In this document: positions 22,553 through 29,054 of the stretch, piece after piece
How the letters are laid out: each line of letters starts with the position of its first letter
Position numbering within the stretch: the stretch's first letter is position 1
Virus record (IMG/VR): IMGVR_UViG_3300037041_001176
Span: 1 to 30,902 of that record
DNA: 30,902 nt
Origin: a virus
Strand: one strand, 5' to 3'
Notes under the pieces: model-generated
What the model saw: the letters and a program-made list of their open reading frames with translations, nothing else
Database searches by the model: none
Told to the model about the DNA's origin: nothing
Position numbers and translations under genes: made by a program

Positions 22553-23257
22553 ATGGGTGGATTATCAAATAAATATAAAGGTTTATCGGGTGTAGAGCCT
22601 ACAACAACAGAAATAGGAGCGGAAGATGTAGCAAACAAAGACGCTAGCGGCGGCTATGTGGGCTTGACGCTTTTCAAAATCAACTTCAAAAACGCACTAA
22701 ACACTTTCACCAGCTTTTTCACCAACAGTAATACTGCTGCCAGAACCTACACTTTCCAAGATCGTAATGGGACTATCGCCGATGATACCGATTTAGCCCT
22801 AAAAGCTCCATTAGACTCGCCAACATTTACCACCACCACTACTACTATGGGTACTGATAGTGTAGTTATTCAAACTTTAAACGGCGGCGCTAACGGCGGA
22901 GCCTATAATTCAGTGATTGTTGACTACACCTTTACAATGGATGCCACTCCAACTCTAATCTACACTCTTACCGTACCAACCAATCAATCCTACGCGATCA
23001 GAGGATTGGTTAGGGCAAGAAGGTCGGGCGCCGGTGGATCTGTTGGGGATTCTTCTTTTTTTAACTTTTTTGGTGGCGTTAAAAATATCTCAGGAACTGT
23101 AAGTTTAGTTTCAACAGTAGATCTAGCTTCCAAGGTCAATGTCGCAGGTGTGGACGTCACTTTTGTCGCTAGCGGTGCAACATTACAATTCTATATCACT
23201 GGTATTGCTGCAACCAACATCAATTGGTCACTTTTTTTAGAAACTTTCGGAAGATAA
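22553..23257 (+). CDS. Tail fibre protein
   Basis: This 234-residue protein contains a typical fibre sequence (SFFTNSNTAARTYTFQDRNG at about 56-75, then ALKAPLDSPTFTTTTT) and a C-terminal beta domain (YAIRGLVRARRSGAGG, then ISGTVSLVSTVDLASKVNV, ending with WSLFLETFG). These are hallmarks of short fibres that trimerise and display a receptor-binding tip. It is the first gene after leader C. The N-terminus (GGLSNKYKGLSGVEPTTTEI) may dock to the virion or to the 101-residue repeat protein. Confidence 0.7.
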   Translation: MGGLSNKYKGLSGVEPTTTEIGAEDVANKDASGGYVGLTLFKINFKNALNTFTSFFTNSNTAARTYTFQDRNGTIADDTDLALKAPLDSPTFTTTTTTMGTDSVVIQTLNGGANGGAYNSVIVDYTFTMDATPTLIYTLTVPTNQSYAIRGLVRARRSGAGGSVGDSSFFNFFGGVKNISGTVSLVSTVDLASKVNVAGVDVTFVASGATLQFYITGIAATNINWSLFLETFGR

Positions 23258-23275
23258 ATATTTGAATTAAAAATC

Positions 23276-24178
23276 ATGAAAATCACAAATGATACTATAA
23301 CAGGAGCGGTTTTTTCGGGAGCGACCACCACCGCAACGGCAGCAGGAACTACCACTCTTACCGAGTCCTCTAATAGATTCCAGAGGTTCACTGGCTCAAC
23401 TACACAAACAGTAGTATTGCCAAATGCCAATACTCTTGTTGTTGGTGATTATTGGGCGATAGCAAATAGCTCAACTGGAACTGTAACGGTGAATTTTAAT
23501 GGAGGATCCTTAGCTGCAACTGTTTTGCCGGGCTTTACTGCTTCGTTCAATTTAATCACTGCCTCGGCTGGTGCTGGCGTTTGGAGCGCGGATATTCTAA
23601 CATCTACTAACTTCGGAGCTTTCTCAGCTGCCCTAACTAATAAAACTCCCCCTGTTGATGCTGACACGTTCAACATCGTGGATAGCGCCGCTTCGAATGT
23701 GATGAAGAAGCTGACTTGGGCTAATCTCAAAGCTACACTAAAAATAGGAACTACAACCAACGACAGTGCCTCAGCTGGCCAGATCGGGGAGGTTATTTCT
23801 TCGGTAGTAGCTATTGGTTCAAAAGTTTCTTTAACAAGTGGTGCTGGCGCAAACATTACAACCGTTTCTTTGACAGCTGGCGACTGGGATGTTCAAGCTC
23901 ATCTCGCTCTTGACCCAGCGGCCACCACAACACTCACTAAAGCTCAGGTTGGACCATCGACCGTTAGTGCTTCGATAGCCCCTTCTATTGCCAACTCGGC
24001 CACGCACGTTTGGAGTTCCACTGGCACAGTACTTGGCGCAAATCAAACGACTATCTCAAGTCCTGTCGTTCGATTTAGTTTAGCCTCAACTACCACCGTT
24101 TATCTTGTAGGCCTTACAACTTTTGGCGTCAGCACATTAGGCGGTTATGGTGCTATCAGAGCGCGGAGAGCAAGATAA
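23276..24178 (+). CDS. Tail fibre / receptor-binding protein
   Basis: This 300-residue protein, almost all Ser/Thr/Ala/Gly/Val, has two parts. The N-terminal half has FQRFTGSTTQTVVLPNANTL, a fibre module that repeats in many phages. The C-terminal half (ASAGQIGEVISSVVAIGSKV, then TTVSLTAGDWDVQAHLALDP, ending YGAIRARRAR) is a receptor-binding tip pattern I recognise from side tail fibres. It ends with RARR like a stretch in the previous gene. Together with the spike at 18041, it gives the phage at least three surface-binding proteins. No Shine-Dalgarno site precedes the ATG. Confidence 0.7.
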   Translation: MKITNDTITGAVFSGATTTATAAGTTTLTESSNRFQRFTGSTTQTVVLPNANTLVVGDYWAIANSSTGTVTVNFNGGSLAATVLPGFTASFNLITASAGAGVWSADILTSTNFGAFSAALTNKTPPVDADTFNIVDSAASNVMKKLTWANLKATLKIGTTTNDSASAGQIGEVISSVVAIGSKVSLTSGAGANITTVSLTAGDWDVQAHLALDPAATTTLTKAQVGPSTVSASIAPSIANSATHVWSSTGTVLGANQTTISSPVVRFSLASTTTVYLVGLTTFGVSTLGGYGAIRARRAR

Positions 24179-24206
24179 AATTTAAATATCAAATTAAATA
24201 ATAGTT

Positions 24207-24839
24207 ATGGCACATATTCAAGAAATCTTAGGCATCAAATTTGGCAATTACAAATTCACGGTTGACGAAATCATTCCTACAGTTGTAGACGCAGAAAATC
24301 CCGACATCCTTATTCCAGTCGTAAATCCTAGCGCAGAACAACTTATCACCTCTTCTTATCCTTCGCTTGTGTGGTATCCAGAGAATGCTATTCCAGCTCC
24401 AACGCTAGAAGAGATTTTGACTTTATCCGCCGAGGTCGATTTCATAATTGCAAGAAGTCTCAAAAAAGAAGAGGTGAGAGGCTTGCGCCAACTTAATATT
24501 TGGAAACCTCTACTAGCTAGAACAGAGGATGGAATTAACTATTACGCAGAGACAGCTCCAGAAAAAGATCTTTTTGAATCTGGGCAATCAATGTCCGAAG
24601 ATGAAACTATTCGCTGGGGATGTTACATAGGCGAACAGGTGGATGGAAAGGTTGTGCTACAAGATAAAAAAATTCTTCTCAGATTCACCAAAAGCGAGAT
24701 TCTTTCTCTGGCTAACCACTATCGCCAGAGAAAAAATCAAGAGTATGTTCTATGCGACATGCGAAGAGCCGCAATTGATGAACTGACCACCATCGAACAG
24801 GTGCAGAACTACGACATAACTCAAGTTTACGTTGATTAA
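24207..24839 (+). CDS. Possible fibre assembly protein, unknown
   Basis: The first about 90 residues of this 210-residue protein look like a small mixed domain (AHIQEILGIKFGNYKFTVDE, SLVWYPENAIPAPTLEEILT). The last 40 residues (NHYRQRKNQEYVLCDMRRAA, then IDELTTIEQVQNYDITQVYV) have an Arg-rich helix followed by TIEQVQNY, reminiscent of the end of the protein at 19435 (TTIEELSN). Placed right after two fibre genes, it may be their chaperone. The assignment is by context and a short similarity only. Confidence 0.45.
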   Translation: MAHIQEILGIKFGNYKFTVDEIIPTVVDAENPDILIPVVNPSAEQLITSSYPSLVWYPENAIPAPTLEEILTLSAEVDFIIARSLKKEEVRGLRQLNIWKPLLARTEDGINYYAETAPEKDLFESGQSMSEDETIRWGCYIGEQVDGKVVLQDKKILLRFTKSEILSLANHYRQRKNQEYVLCDMRRAAIDELTTIEQVQNYDITQVYVD

Positions 24840-24841
24840 TT

Positions 24842-25498
24842 ATGCTTATCCTCGCAATAGCCTGCTTAGGTGCGCTAATTAATAAGATCCGTGGGGGCTT
24901 AATCGCGGATCTTTATTATAAATACTTAATCAAAGATGGTTACGAGCCAGTTGCTGCAATTGTCATATCTGAGGATTTCTGGAAACCTTCTGCAAAGCAT
25001 TTCAATTGCTTTATGTTTGCCATTGTTTTCACGCCTTTCTTCGGTCTAATAAATATAGCCCAAAGCCTCTTCTGCTTTGCCTTGCTTTATGCTGGAATGT
25101 TGGGAGGCTCTTCTTGGGGCTGGGGAGCATACATTAATGCAATGATTGACGGTAAAGTTGATTTTGACCGCACTGACGCACCAATTGCAGATAATGTTTT
25201 CTTTTACCTAATTAAAAAACCTGTTCTAGCTGGGTGGGCAGCCTTATCGGTTCGTGGATTCATGTGGACGATCTGCATTTCATCCTCTCTCGTTATTTTA
25301 GAATCAATAGGCATTAATACCCCCTCTGCGGGATTCTTAATTGCGCCAGTTGGGCTTTTAATGGGATCCTGCTACCTAATTTCAATGGAAATATGCCAAA
25401 GAATACCTTTTATGATAAGAGGCAATGGTTGGCAAATCGGTGAGTATGTTTTCGGCGCTGTTCTCTGGGGCAGTCTAGCTTATTTTTTAGGAGCGTAA
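24842..25498 (+). CDS. Polytopic membrane protein
   Basis: This 218-residue protein has at least four hydrophobic spans (about 55-86, 137-155, 161-182, 199-217) and a possible short one at 1-17. A conserved-looking loop GGSSWGWGAYINAMIDGKVD (about 88-107) lies between them. Similar polytopic proteins occur in the lysis region of many phages with no assigned role. It opens the membrane/lysis block and starts 2 bases after the previous stop. It is too large for a standard holin. Confidence 0.65.
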   Translation: MLILAIACLGALINKIRGGLIADLYYKYLIKDGYEPVAAIVISEDFWKPSAKHFNCFMFAIVFTPFFGLINIAQSLFCFALLYAGMLGGSSWGWGAYINAMIDGKVDFDRTDAPIADNVFFYLIKKPVLAGWAALSVRGFMWTICISSSLVILESIGINTPSAGFLIAPVGLLMGSCYLISMEICQRIPFMIRGNGWQIGEYVFGAVLWGSLAYFLGA

Positions 25499-25499
25499 G

Positions 25500-25817
25500 A
25501 TGGACAAAGATTTAATTTCATGGCATGACGTATCTTTTGGCCTCTGGGCATTTATCCTTGCTTGCGGGATGTCGATTTTAAAATTTGTCAGTTGGTTTTC
25601 AACGCGTGAAATTGCCAATTTTTGGAAAAGAGTAAACACAATGCAGCTTGCCCAAATCGAAGTCTTAAAAGAAGAAATTGACCAGAAATTTAGTAAATTA
25701 GACTGCAAAATTCAAAAGATTCACTTAGCAACTCATGGCCGAAAAGAAGAGCAGGATGGGGTTCTTCTTCAAGTGCTAGAACAACTCGAGAGAATTTCGG
25801 AGCATGAAAAAAAGTAG
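25500..25817 (+). CDS. Membrane-anchored coiled-coil protein (lysis block)
   Basis: This 105-residue protein has one membrane span at about 11-33 (VSFGLWAFILACGMSILKFV) followed by a long coiled coil (about 45-105, with QIEVLKEEIDQKFSKLDCKI). The layout resembles phage proteins often labelled holin- or antiholin-like, as well as i-spanin-like anchors. A clearer i-spanin is at 26209. The start is 1 base after the previous stop, and the stop region overlaps the next gene. Confidence 0.6.
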   Translation: MDKDLISWHDVSFGLWAFILACGMSILKFVSWFSTREIANFWKRVNTMQLAQIEVLKEEIDQKFSKLDCKIQKIHLATHGRKEEQDGVLLQVLEQLERISEHEKK

Positions 25818-26004
25818 AAGCGAATTCATTTTAGAAGTTCTAAAACTTTTGATTGAATTTCTTAACCGTCACCCAATGCGCGGCAAAATAGCAGTCTTCT
25901 TGACATTTACTTTCTTAGGCGTTATCACTTTAGTTTCAACAGTATTGTTAGTGCTTAAATTTTGCGCTCCCGAACTGGTCACTGTAATCGAGGCTTTGAA
26001 ATGA
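25804..26004 (+). CDS. Small membrane protein, holin candidate
   Basis: This 66-residue protein has a basic amphipathic N-terminus (SRSEFILEVLKLLIEFLNRH) and one strong span at about 29-54. GGAG lies 5 bases before the ATG, inside the preceding gene. Its stop overlaps the next start (ATGA). Small size, one span and location next to spanins make it one of three holin candidates, with the genes at 26001 and 27078; sequence cannot decide between them. Confidence 0.55.
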   Translation: MKKSRSEFILEVLKLLIEFLNRHPMRGKIAVFLTFTFLGVITLVSTVLLVLKFCAPELVTVIEALK

Positions 26005-26351
26005 ACCTGCTTTTAAAATTCCTTCAAAGCTCTACTAGCTTTTCATCTAAAAGATTGATGGGGGTCGAGTCAGGTAATATTTTCGTAGCTCTTTGCGCGT
26101 TTGGGTGTTATGTTTTCAGGCATGACGAAGATACTTACAAAGATATTCTCTTCTTATTGGGGAGTTACTCCGCAGCACTGCTTGGGGCGGGTTTATTTGA
26201 AAAAAGAAATGATAATGCAAAAAAAACTGATATTGTGGACGGCGGCAATTCTGTTAATTTTGAGTCTGAGCTTGAAGATTTATCTAGTCTATCAGAAGAC
26301 GCTGGAAAAAGCGGAGCTAACGGGCCAACAAAAAGAAGAAATAAAAAATAA
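26001..26351 (+). CDS. Two-span membrane protein, holin candidate
   Basis: This 116-residue protein starts at ATG 26001, overlapping the previous stop (ATGA). Longer upstream starts would run far into that gene. Two hydrophobic spans at about 24-38 and 48-66 (ILFLLGSYSAALLGAGLFEK) are followed by a long acidic then Lys/Arg-rich tail ending KRRNKK. That pattern, two spans plus a charged C-terminus, is typical of holins. The last 143 bases encode the start of the i-spanin in another frame. Confidence 0.6.
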   Translation: MNLLLKFLQSSTSFSSKRLMGVESGNIFVALCAFGCYVFRHDEDTYKDILFLLGSYSAALLGAGLFEKRNDNAKKTDIVDGGNSVNFESELEDLSSLSEDAGKSGANGPTKRRNKK

Positions 26352-26463
26352 AGATGAGAAAATTGAGGCCCAACATGAGACAATCCAAACCGTTAAAAAG
26401 TCTAAGATTATTGCTAAAAATAATGCTGCTATTGAGCGGGACGCGCTCATTGACAAGTTGTAA
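26209..26463 (+). CDS. Inner-membrane spanin (Rz-like)
   Basis: This 84-residue protein has an N-terminal membrane anchor (LILWTAAILLILSLSLKIYL, about 7-26) followed by a Lys/Glu-rich periplasmic coiled coil (EKAELTGQQKEEIKNKDEKI and on). This is the standard i-spanin layout. It lies entirely in a different frame from the holin candidate before it (143-base overlap) and the lipoprotein after it (89-base overlap). Two starts are possible, 26209 and 26215. Together with the lipoprotein it would fuse inner and outer membranes at the last step of lysis. Confidence 0.75.
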   Translation: MIMQKKLILWTAAILLILSLSLKIYLVYQKTLEKAELTGQQKEEIKNKDEKIEAQHETIQTVKKSKIIAKNNAAIERDALIDKL

Positions 26464-26626
26464 ATCAAAAACTATTTATGTTCACGATTATTGCGTTATT
26501 GCTAGCCCTATTACTGCTAACCTAGAGGATAAAGCTGCATTAAAACAATCAACTGTCTCAAAAGAGTTTATTGAGAAGATTGTCAACCATAACGATATTT
26601 GGAGAGACACTTGCAAATCGAATTAA
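26375..26626 (+). CDS. Outer-membrane lipoprotein spanin (Rz1-like)
   Basis: This 83-residue protein begins with a basic, hydrophobic signal peptide and a lipobox LTSC (residues 26-29; Cys-29 becomes the lipidated N-terminus). The mature part YVHDYCVIASPITANLEDKA and the end VNHNDIWRDTCKS match the o-spanin pattern (D-Y-C, then H-N-x-x-W-x-x-x-C). I start at ATG 26375, which has GAGG 7 bases upstream. An in-frame ATG at 26354 has none. The first 89 bases overlap the i-spanin in another frame. The presence of both spanins implies a Gram-negative host. Confidence 0.8.
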   Translation: MRQSKPLKSLRLLLKIMLLLSGTRSLTSCKSKTIYVHDYCVIASPITANLEDKAALKQSTVSKEFIEKIVNHNDIWRDTCKSN

Positions 26627-27072
26627 TCAGAACAGACTATCACCCAGAAGCGACAGTTGGACGCATTTTAAAAGAAGGGAAAGAAGTTTGTAAGACCCTT
26701 GAGCGCCCCAACTTAAACAACCAAAAAGACAACCCGAATACGAAACAAAATGAAAGCTCCTGCATCCCAGAGGGGATTTACAAATGTAAAAAATACTCAA
26801 GCGCAAAATATCCCGACACATGGGAAATTACAGGCGTTCCTAATCGCAGTGCCATCCTTTTCCATTCAGCTAATTATGTTTCTCAGATTCTGGGTTGCGT
26901 TGCTACCGCGTCATCTATTCAAAACATGGATCCGAAAAAAGAAGGTAAAGTTGCGCCAGAGCAAAAATGGCTAGCATCTCAGTCTAAAGATGCTTTTGCT
27001 AAGTTCAAAGCTGCTATGCCTAAAGAATTTACTTTATTAATTACCTCAGAGCAAACTCTGTGCAAAGCCTAA
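26611..27072 (+). CDS. DUF5675-type protein, endolysin candidate
   Basis: This 153-residue protein is read from TTG 26611, which has GGAG about 6 bases upstream; an earlier TTG at 26599 lacks one. The pattern LIRTDYHPEATVGRIL, CKTLERPNL, SCIPEGIYKC, then VPNRSAILFHSAN and LGCVA matches what I remember of DUF5675. The His (about 85) and Cys (about 96), with the GC motif, recall the His/Cys active site of YkuD-type L,D-transpeptidases, though homology is not established. It overlaps the o-spanin by 16 bases. No other lysozyme, amidase or peptidase is seen in the window, so this is the best candidate for the wall-degrading enzyme. Confidence 0.6.
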   Translation: MQIELIRTDYHPEATVGRILKEGKEVCKTLERPNLNNQKDNPNTKQNESSCIPEGIYKCKKYSSAKYPDTWEITGVPNRSAILFHSANYVSQILGCVATASSIQNMDPKKEGKVAPEQKWLASQSKDAFAKFKAAMPKEFTLLITSEQTLCKA

Positions 27073-27077
27073 ATATT

Positions 27078-27410
27078 ATGGAAACTATAAAAACTGCCTT
27101 CATCACAATTCTAAACCAAACAAAAGAAATCTTTAAAAATTTCATCAATAAAACTCGCTTGCCAAGCCTTGTTGATTTAATCTTTAAGCCAACGTTAGCT
27201 GAAGCCCTAAAAGATGCACCTGTTGCCTCTGAAAACTGGGTTAGGCTCGGTTTAGAGAAAACATGGAAGTATTTTGCACTGCTTATCGTAGTTCTGTTGG
27301 TCTATTTCTTCAAAAACTCCCTACAATTTGTTATTGAGATCGTTGCTCAGGTTGGAATCGTGGCTGTTTTTGGAGTTGCTGGATATTGGATTTACAAGCA
27401 GATCAAATAA
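27078..27410 (+). CDS. C-terminal membrane protein, holin candidate
   Basis: This 110-residue protein (ATG 27078; an upstream start at 27060 would overlap the previous gene) has a polar N-terminal half and two closely spaced spans at about 65-79 and 82-106 (WKYFALLIVVLLVYFFKNSL, then IEIVAQVGIVAVFGVAGYWI). It is the last gene of the rightward region. It may be a holin, or a pinholin partner of the other small membrane proteins. No Shine-Dalgarno site is visible. Confidence 0.55.
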   Translation: METIKTAFITILNQTKEIFKNFINKTRLPSLVDLIFKPTLAEALKDAPVASENWVRLGLEKTWKYFALLIVVLLVYFFKNSLQFVIEIVAQVGIVAVFGVAGYWIYKQIK

Positions 27411-27505
27411 ATTTAGCGAGGCAAAATAATTTTCAAGATGAAATATTAAGCCCTAGCCCCTTTATATTGCAAGCTGAGTTGGCTAAAACTTTAACTCCTT
27501 TTAGC
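27411..27505. terminator. Convergent intergenic segment with weak hairpin
   Basis: Rightward and leftward gene blocks meet here. GCTAAAA (27482-27488) pairs with TTTTAGC (27499-27505) over a 10-base loop, on either strand. A less regular AT-rich repeat lies at about 27444-27466 (AATATTAAG and CTTTATATT). Neither is followed by a good T-run, so termination is inferred from position more than from signal strength. The stem overlaps the stop of the 36-residue leftward gene. Confidence 0.35.
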
Positions 27506-27611
27506 TAGCGTGATTAATTATAACTACTAAGGCTGCAAGAGTAGAAATTATCATAATAATTAAAGCACTGCATTTAGCTTCCAGTTCTTTTATCTTCTCT
27601 TTTTGTGTCAT
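27501..27611 (-). CDS. Membrane micropeptide (36 aa)
   Basis: The ATG at 27611 overlaps the TGA of the upstream leftward gene (ATGA), and the frame runs to TAA at 27501-27503. Residues 1-13 are charged (MTQKEKIKELEAK) and 14-33 form one clear membrane span (SALIIMIISTLAALVVIINH). The stop-start coupling and regular anchor structure argue that this is a real small gene, last in its operon. Function is unknown. Confidence 0.5.
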   Translation of the reverse strand: MTQKEKIKELEAKCSALIIMIISTLAALVVIINHAS

Positions 27612-28408
27612 TTTCTCTTAAGCTCCTCAATATCCTTTTGCATTTGCTCGAAGGAGTTGATGAAGTCGGCCAGAGAAGTAAACTTTGCTACACTTTCACC
27701 CGATGAAACAACGTTTCCTGCAGAAGCAAGAAATCTTCCATGAGCGGTCATCCCTAATGAATAACCGCCTCTTTTCCATTCTACAATTCCCTCATCCACT
27801 AAACCCTCCGGCAACTCACTAACATCTTTCCAAATACTTCTTGGATCGACACGTTCTTCTTTTATGTCGATTTTAGGCTCGGGTTTCGACATATACTCAG
27901 CGTCTAAAGCGTCAATCAAACTTTGTGCTTTTCGCAAAGTATAATAAACGCCATTTTGGCAAAAAGGTCGCACCTTAGAAAAGAATTTATCATCACAATC
28001 ATCGCAAGTGTCTCCTATTCTTTTCCCCGCCCATGTGTGATTACACTCAGGCTTTGATAAGAAAAAATCAGGGAAACCTTCAAACCAATCTTTTAATTCA
28101 GATTTCAATTCCTCCAAAGCCCTCTCAACTTCGTTGACTTCCTTCTTCTCAAGGTCAACTGGATTGGGGGTTTTGTTTACTTGCACTTCCTCTGGCTTCT
28201 GTGAGTTAGAGTCTGGGAGTTCTTCACAAATATTACAAAAAGATGCTAGAGGCAATGGTTCGTCCCAAACTCTATCGCTCTTCTCATGGTAAATTTTACA
28301 TGAGAAATCCTTTTCTACGCTAACAACCATCACTATTTCGCCGTTGCCTCTTCCAAATTGATTTCTGAGTTTATATCTCTTTCCCACTACTGGTATTTTA
28401 TTTGTCAT
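27608..28408 (-). CDS. Unknown protein with zinc-ribbon-like Cys cluster
   Basis: This 266-residue protein starts at ATG 28408, with AAGGAG 6 bases upstream; an earlier in-frame ATG at 28450 has no such site. The N-terminal 60 residues are a small beta domain (VVGKRYKLRNQFGRGNGEIV) ending with FCNIC. An acidic coiled coil (about 85-115) follows, then ECNHTWAGKRIGDTCDDCDD with a C-x-H and C-x-x-C arrangement that could bind zinc. The C-terminal part (PRSIWKDVSELPEG, LGMTAHGRFLASAG, ending with FEQMQKDIEELK) is unfamiliar. It lies in the early-type cluster; function is unknown. Confidence 0.7.
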   Translation of the reverse strand: MTNKIPVVGKRYKLRNQFGRGNGEIVMVVSVEKDFSCKIYHEKSDRVWDEPLPLASFCNICEELPDSNSQKPEEVQVNKTPNPVDLEKKEVNEVERALEELKSELKDWFEGFPDFFLSKPECNHTWAGKRIGDTCDDCDDKFFSKVRPFCQNGVYYTLRKAQSLIDALDAEYMSKPEPKIDIKEERVDPRSIWKDVSELPEGLVDEGIVEWKRGGYSLGMTAHGRFLASAGNVVSSGESVAKFTSLADFINSFEQMQKDIEELKRK

Positions 28409-28538
28409 GTGCTTCTCCTTGTTTGTTGAGTTTATCCATAGCTTCTTCACAAATTATAATAGCAGATTTAGCATCTCTTACCAATTCCGACTCCTCTCTA
28501 TCAGTTATAAAATTAATAGCATCCTTCGCAATCTCCAC
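28398..28538 (-). CDS. Possible small helical protein (46 aa, GTG start)
   Basis: A frame opening at GTG 28538 fills the space between two better-supported genes. It overlaps the preceding gene by 26 bases and the next ATG by 11 bases. The product is wholly helical and charged (EIAKDAINFITDREESELVR, then EEAMDKLNKQGEAHDK). The start signal is poor (purines GAAGAAG). An internal TTG further on has a better site (AGAGGAG) and would give a shorter peptide. Called on fit and composition. Confidence 0.35.
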   Translation of the reverse strand: MEIAKDAINFITDREESELVRDAKSAIIICEEAMDKLNKQGEAHDK

Positions 28539-28653
28539 CTTCTTCGGCCTCTTTCTTGTAAAATAACACCCTTAACTCTAAGCAACCAGAGTGTTGGCTT
28601 GGAATGTGCTTTTCCAATAGCAAGGCTAGTTCTTCGTAAAAGGTTTTGTCCAT
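28513..28653 (-). CDS. Small Cys-containing protein (46 aa)
   Basis: ATG at 28653 is preceded by a run of eight G, an extreme form of ribosome-binding tract, about 3 bases upstream. The 46-residue product (start MDKTFYEELALLLEKHIPSQ, end GGDCEGCY) has three Cys, two in a C-x-x-C at the C-terminus. A metal-bound or redox role is possible. It is the first gene after the intergenic repeat region 28654-28878. The function is not recognised. Confidence 0.5.
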   Translation of the reverse strand: MDKTFYEELALLLEKHIPSQHSGCLELRVLFYKKEAEEGGDCEGCY

Positions 28654-28690
28654 TACCCCCCCCTCATTTGTTAATTAACACCCTCTAAAA

Positions 28691-28876
28691 GCCCCGTGAG
28701 AAAAATAATATTCTTTAGTTAATAAAATGCCCACGGAGCCATTGGAGAATATTAACCCCACAAGCCCTGCAAATTTAGAATATTAAAATTATAAATTTAA
28801 CTTGTGGGGCCTTCCCTCATAGCCTACAAATCTCCCTTACGAATTTTTATCCCAAGCATAACGCTCAGAATATCAA
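28691..28876. repeat. Two tandem stem-loops and four AGAATATT boxes
   Basis: Stem 1: GCCCCGTG (28691-28698) pairs with CACGGAGC (28732-28739), one G-T wobble. Stem 2: CCCCACAAG (28756-28764) pairs exactly with CTTGTGGGG (28801-28809), with a nested AAATTTA (28771-28777) and TAAATTT (28792-28798). The box AGAATATTAA occurs at 28746-28755 and 28777-28786, inverted (9 of 10) at 28705-28714, and as AGAATATCAA at 28867-28876. The boxes fall inside and between the stems. The stretch 28654-28878 holds no gene. It could be a control region, a small RNA or a replication origin. Confidence 0.6.
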
Positions 28877-28878
28877 GG

Positions 28879-29037
28879 CTATAAGGTATTCTTTTTTGCT
28901 AACAGTTTCATCATTGACAGCCTAATAAAACTAGAAACTGACAACCCAGCTTTTTTTGATAAAACTAGTAATTTCTCATTCTGGTTTTCAGTTAGATAAA
29001 TGTTTCGTCTAACTCCTTTTTTTCTTTCTACTTTCAT
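28879..29037 (-). CDS. Ribbon-helix-helix DNA-binding protein
   Basis: Read from ATG 29037 this is a 52-residue protein with the Arc/MetJ/CopG layout: a beta strand RRNIYLT (about 10-16), helix 1 ENQNEKLLVLSKKAG (about 17-31), turn, and helix 2 SVSSFIRLSMMKLL (about 33-46), with an added basic N-terminus. It resembles MobC-like and CopG-like repressors. An upstream in-frame ATG at 29091 would place the tandem repeat 29055-29076 inside the gene and is less likely. The repeats just upstream are a good candidate operator for self-control. Confidence 0.75.
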   Translation of the reverse strand: MKVERKKGVRRNIYLTENQNEKLLVLSKKAGLSVSSFIRLSMMKLLAKKNTL

Positions 29038-29054
29038 TTTTTTAGAATTAATTG

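Noticed and set aside
23449-23856. 135-codon minus-strand frame antisense to the fibre gene
   Set aside because: It mirrors the Ala/Thr/Val-rich codons of the fibre gene on the other strand, has no start signal and lies in a region of rightward genes.
26101-26208. Longer start for the i-spanin at 26101
   Set aside because: It would add 36 residues before the membrane anchor and lie wholly within the holin-type gene without a ribosome-binding site; ATG 26209 puts the anchor at the N-terminus as expected.
28407-28688. 93-codon plus-strand frame over small leftward genes
   Set aside because: No start signal, and it is antisense to a coherent chain of leftward genes with overlapping starts and stops.
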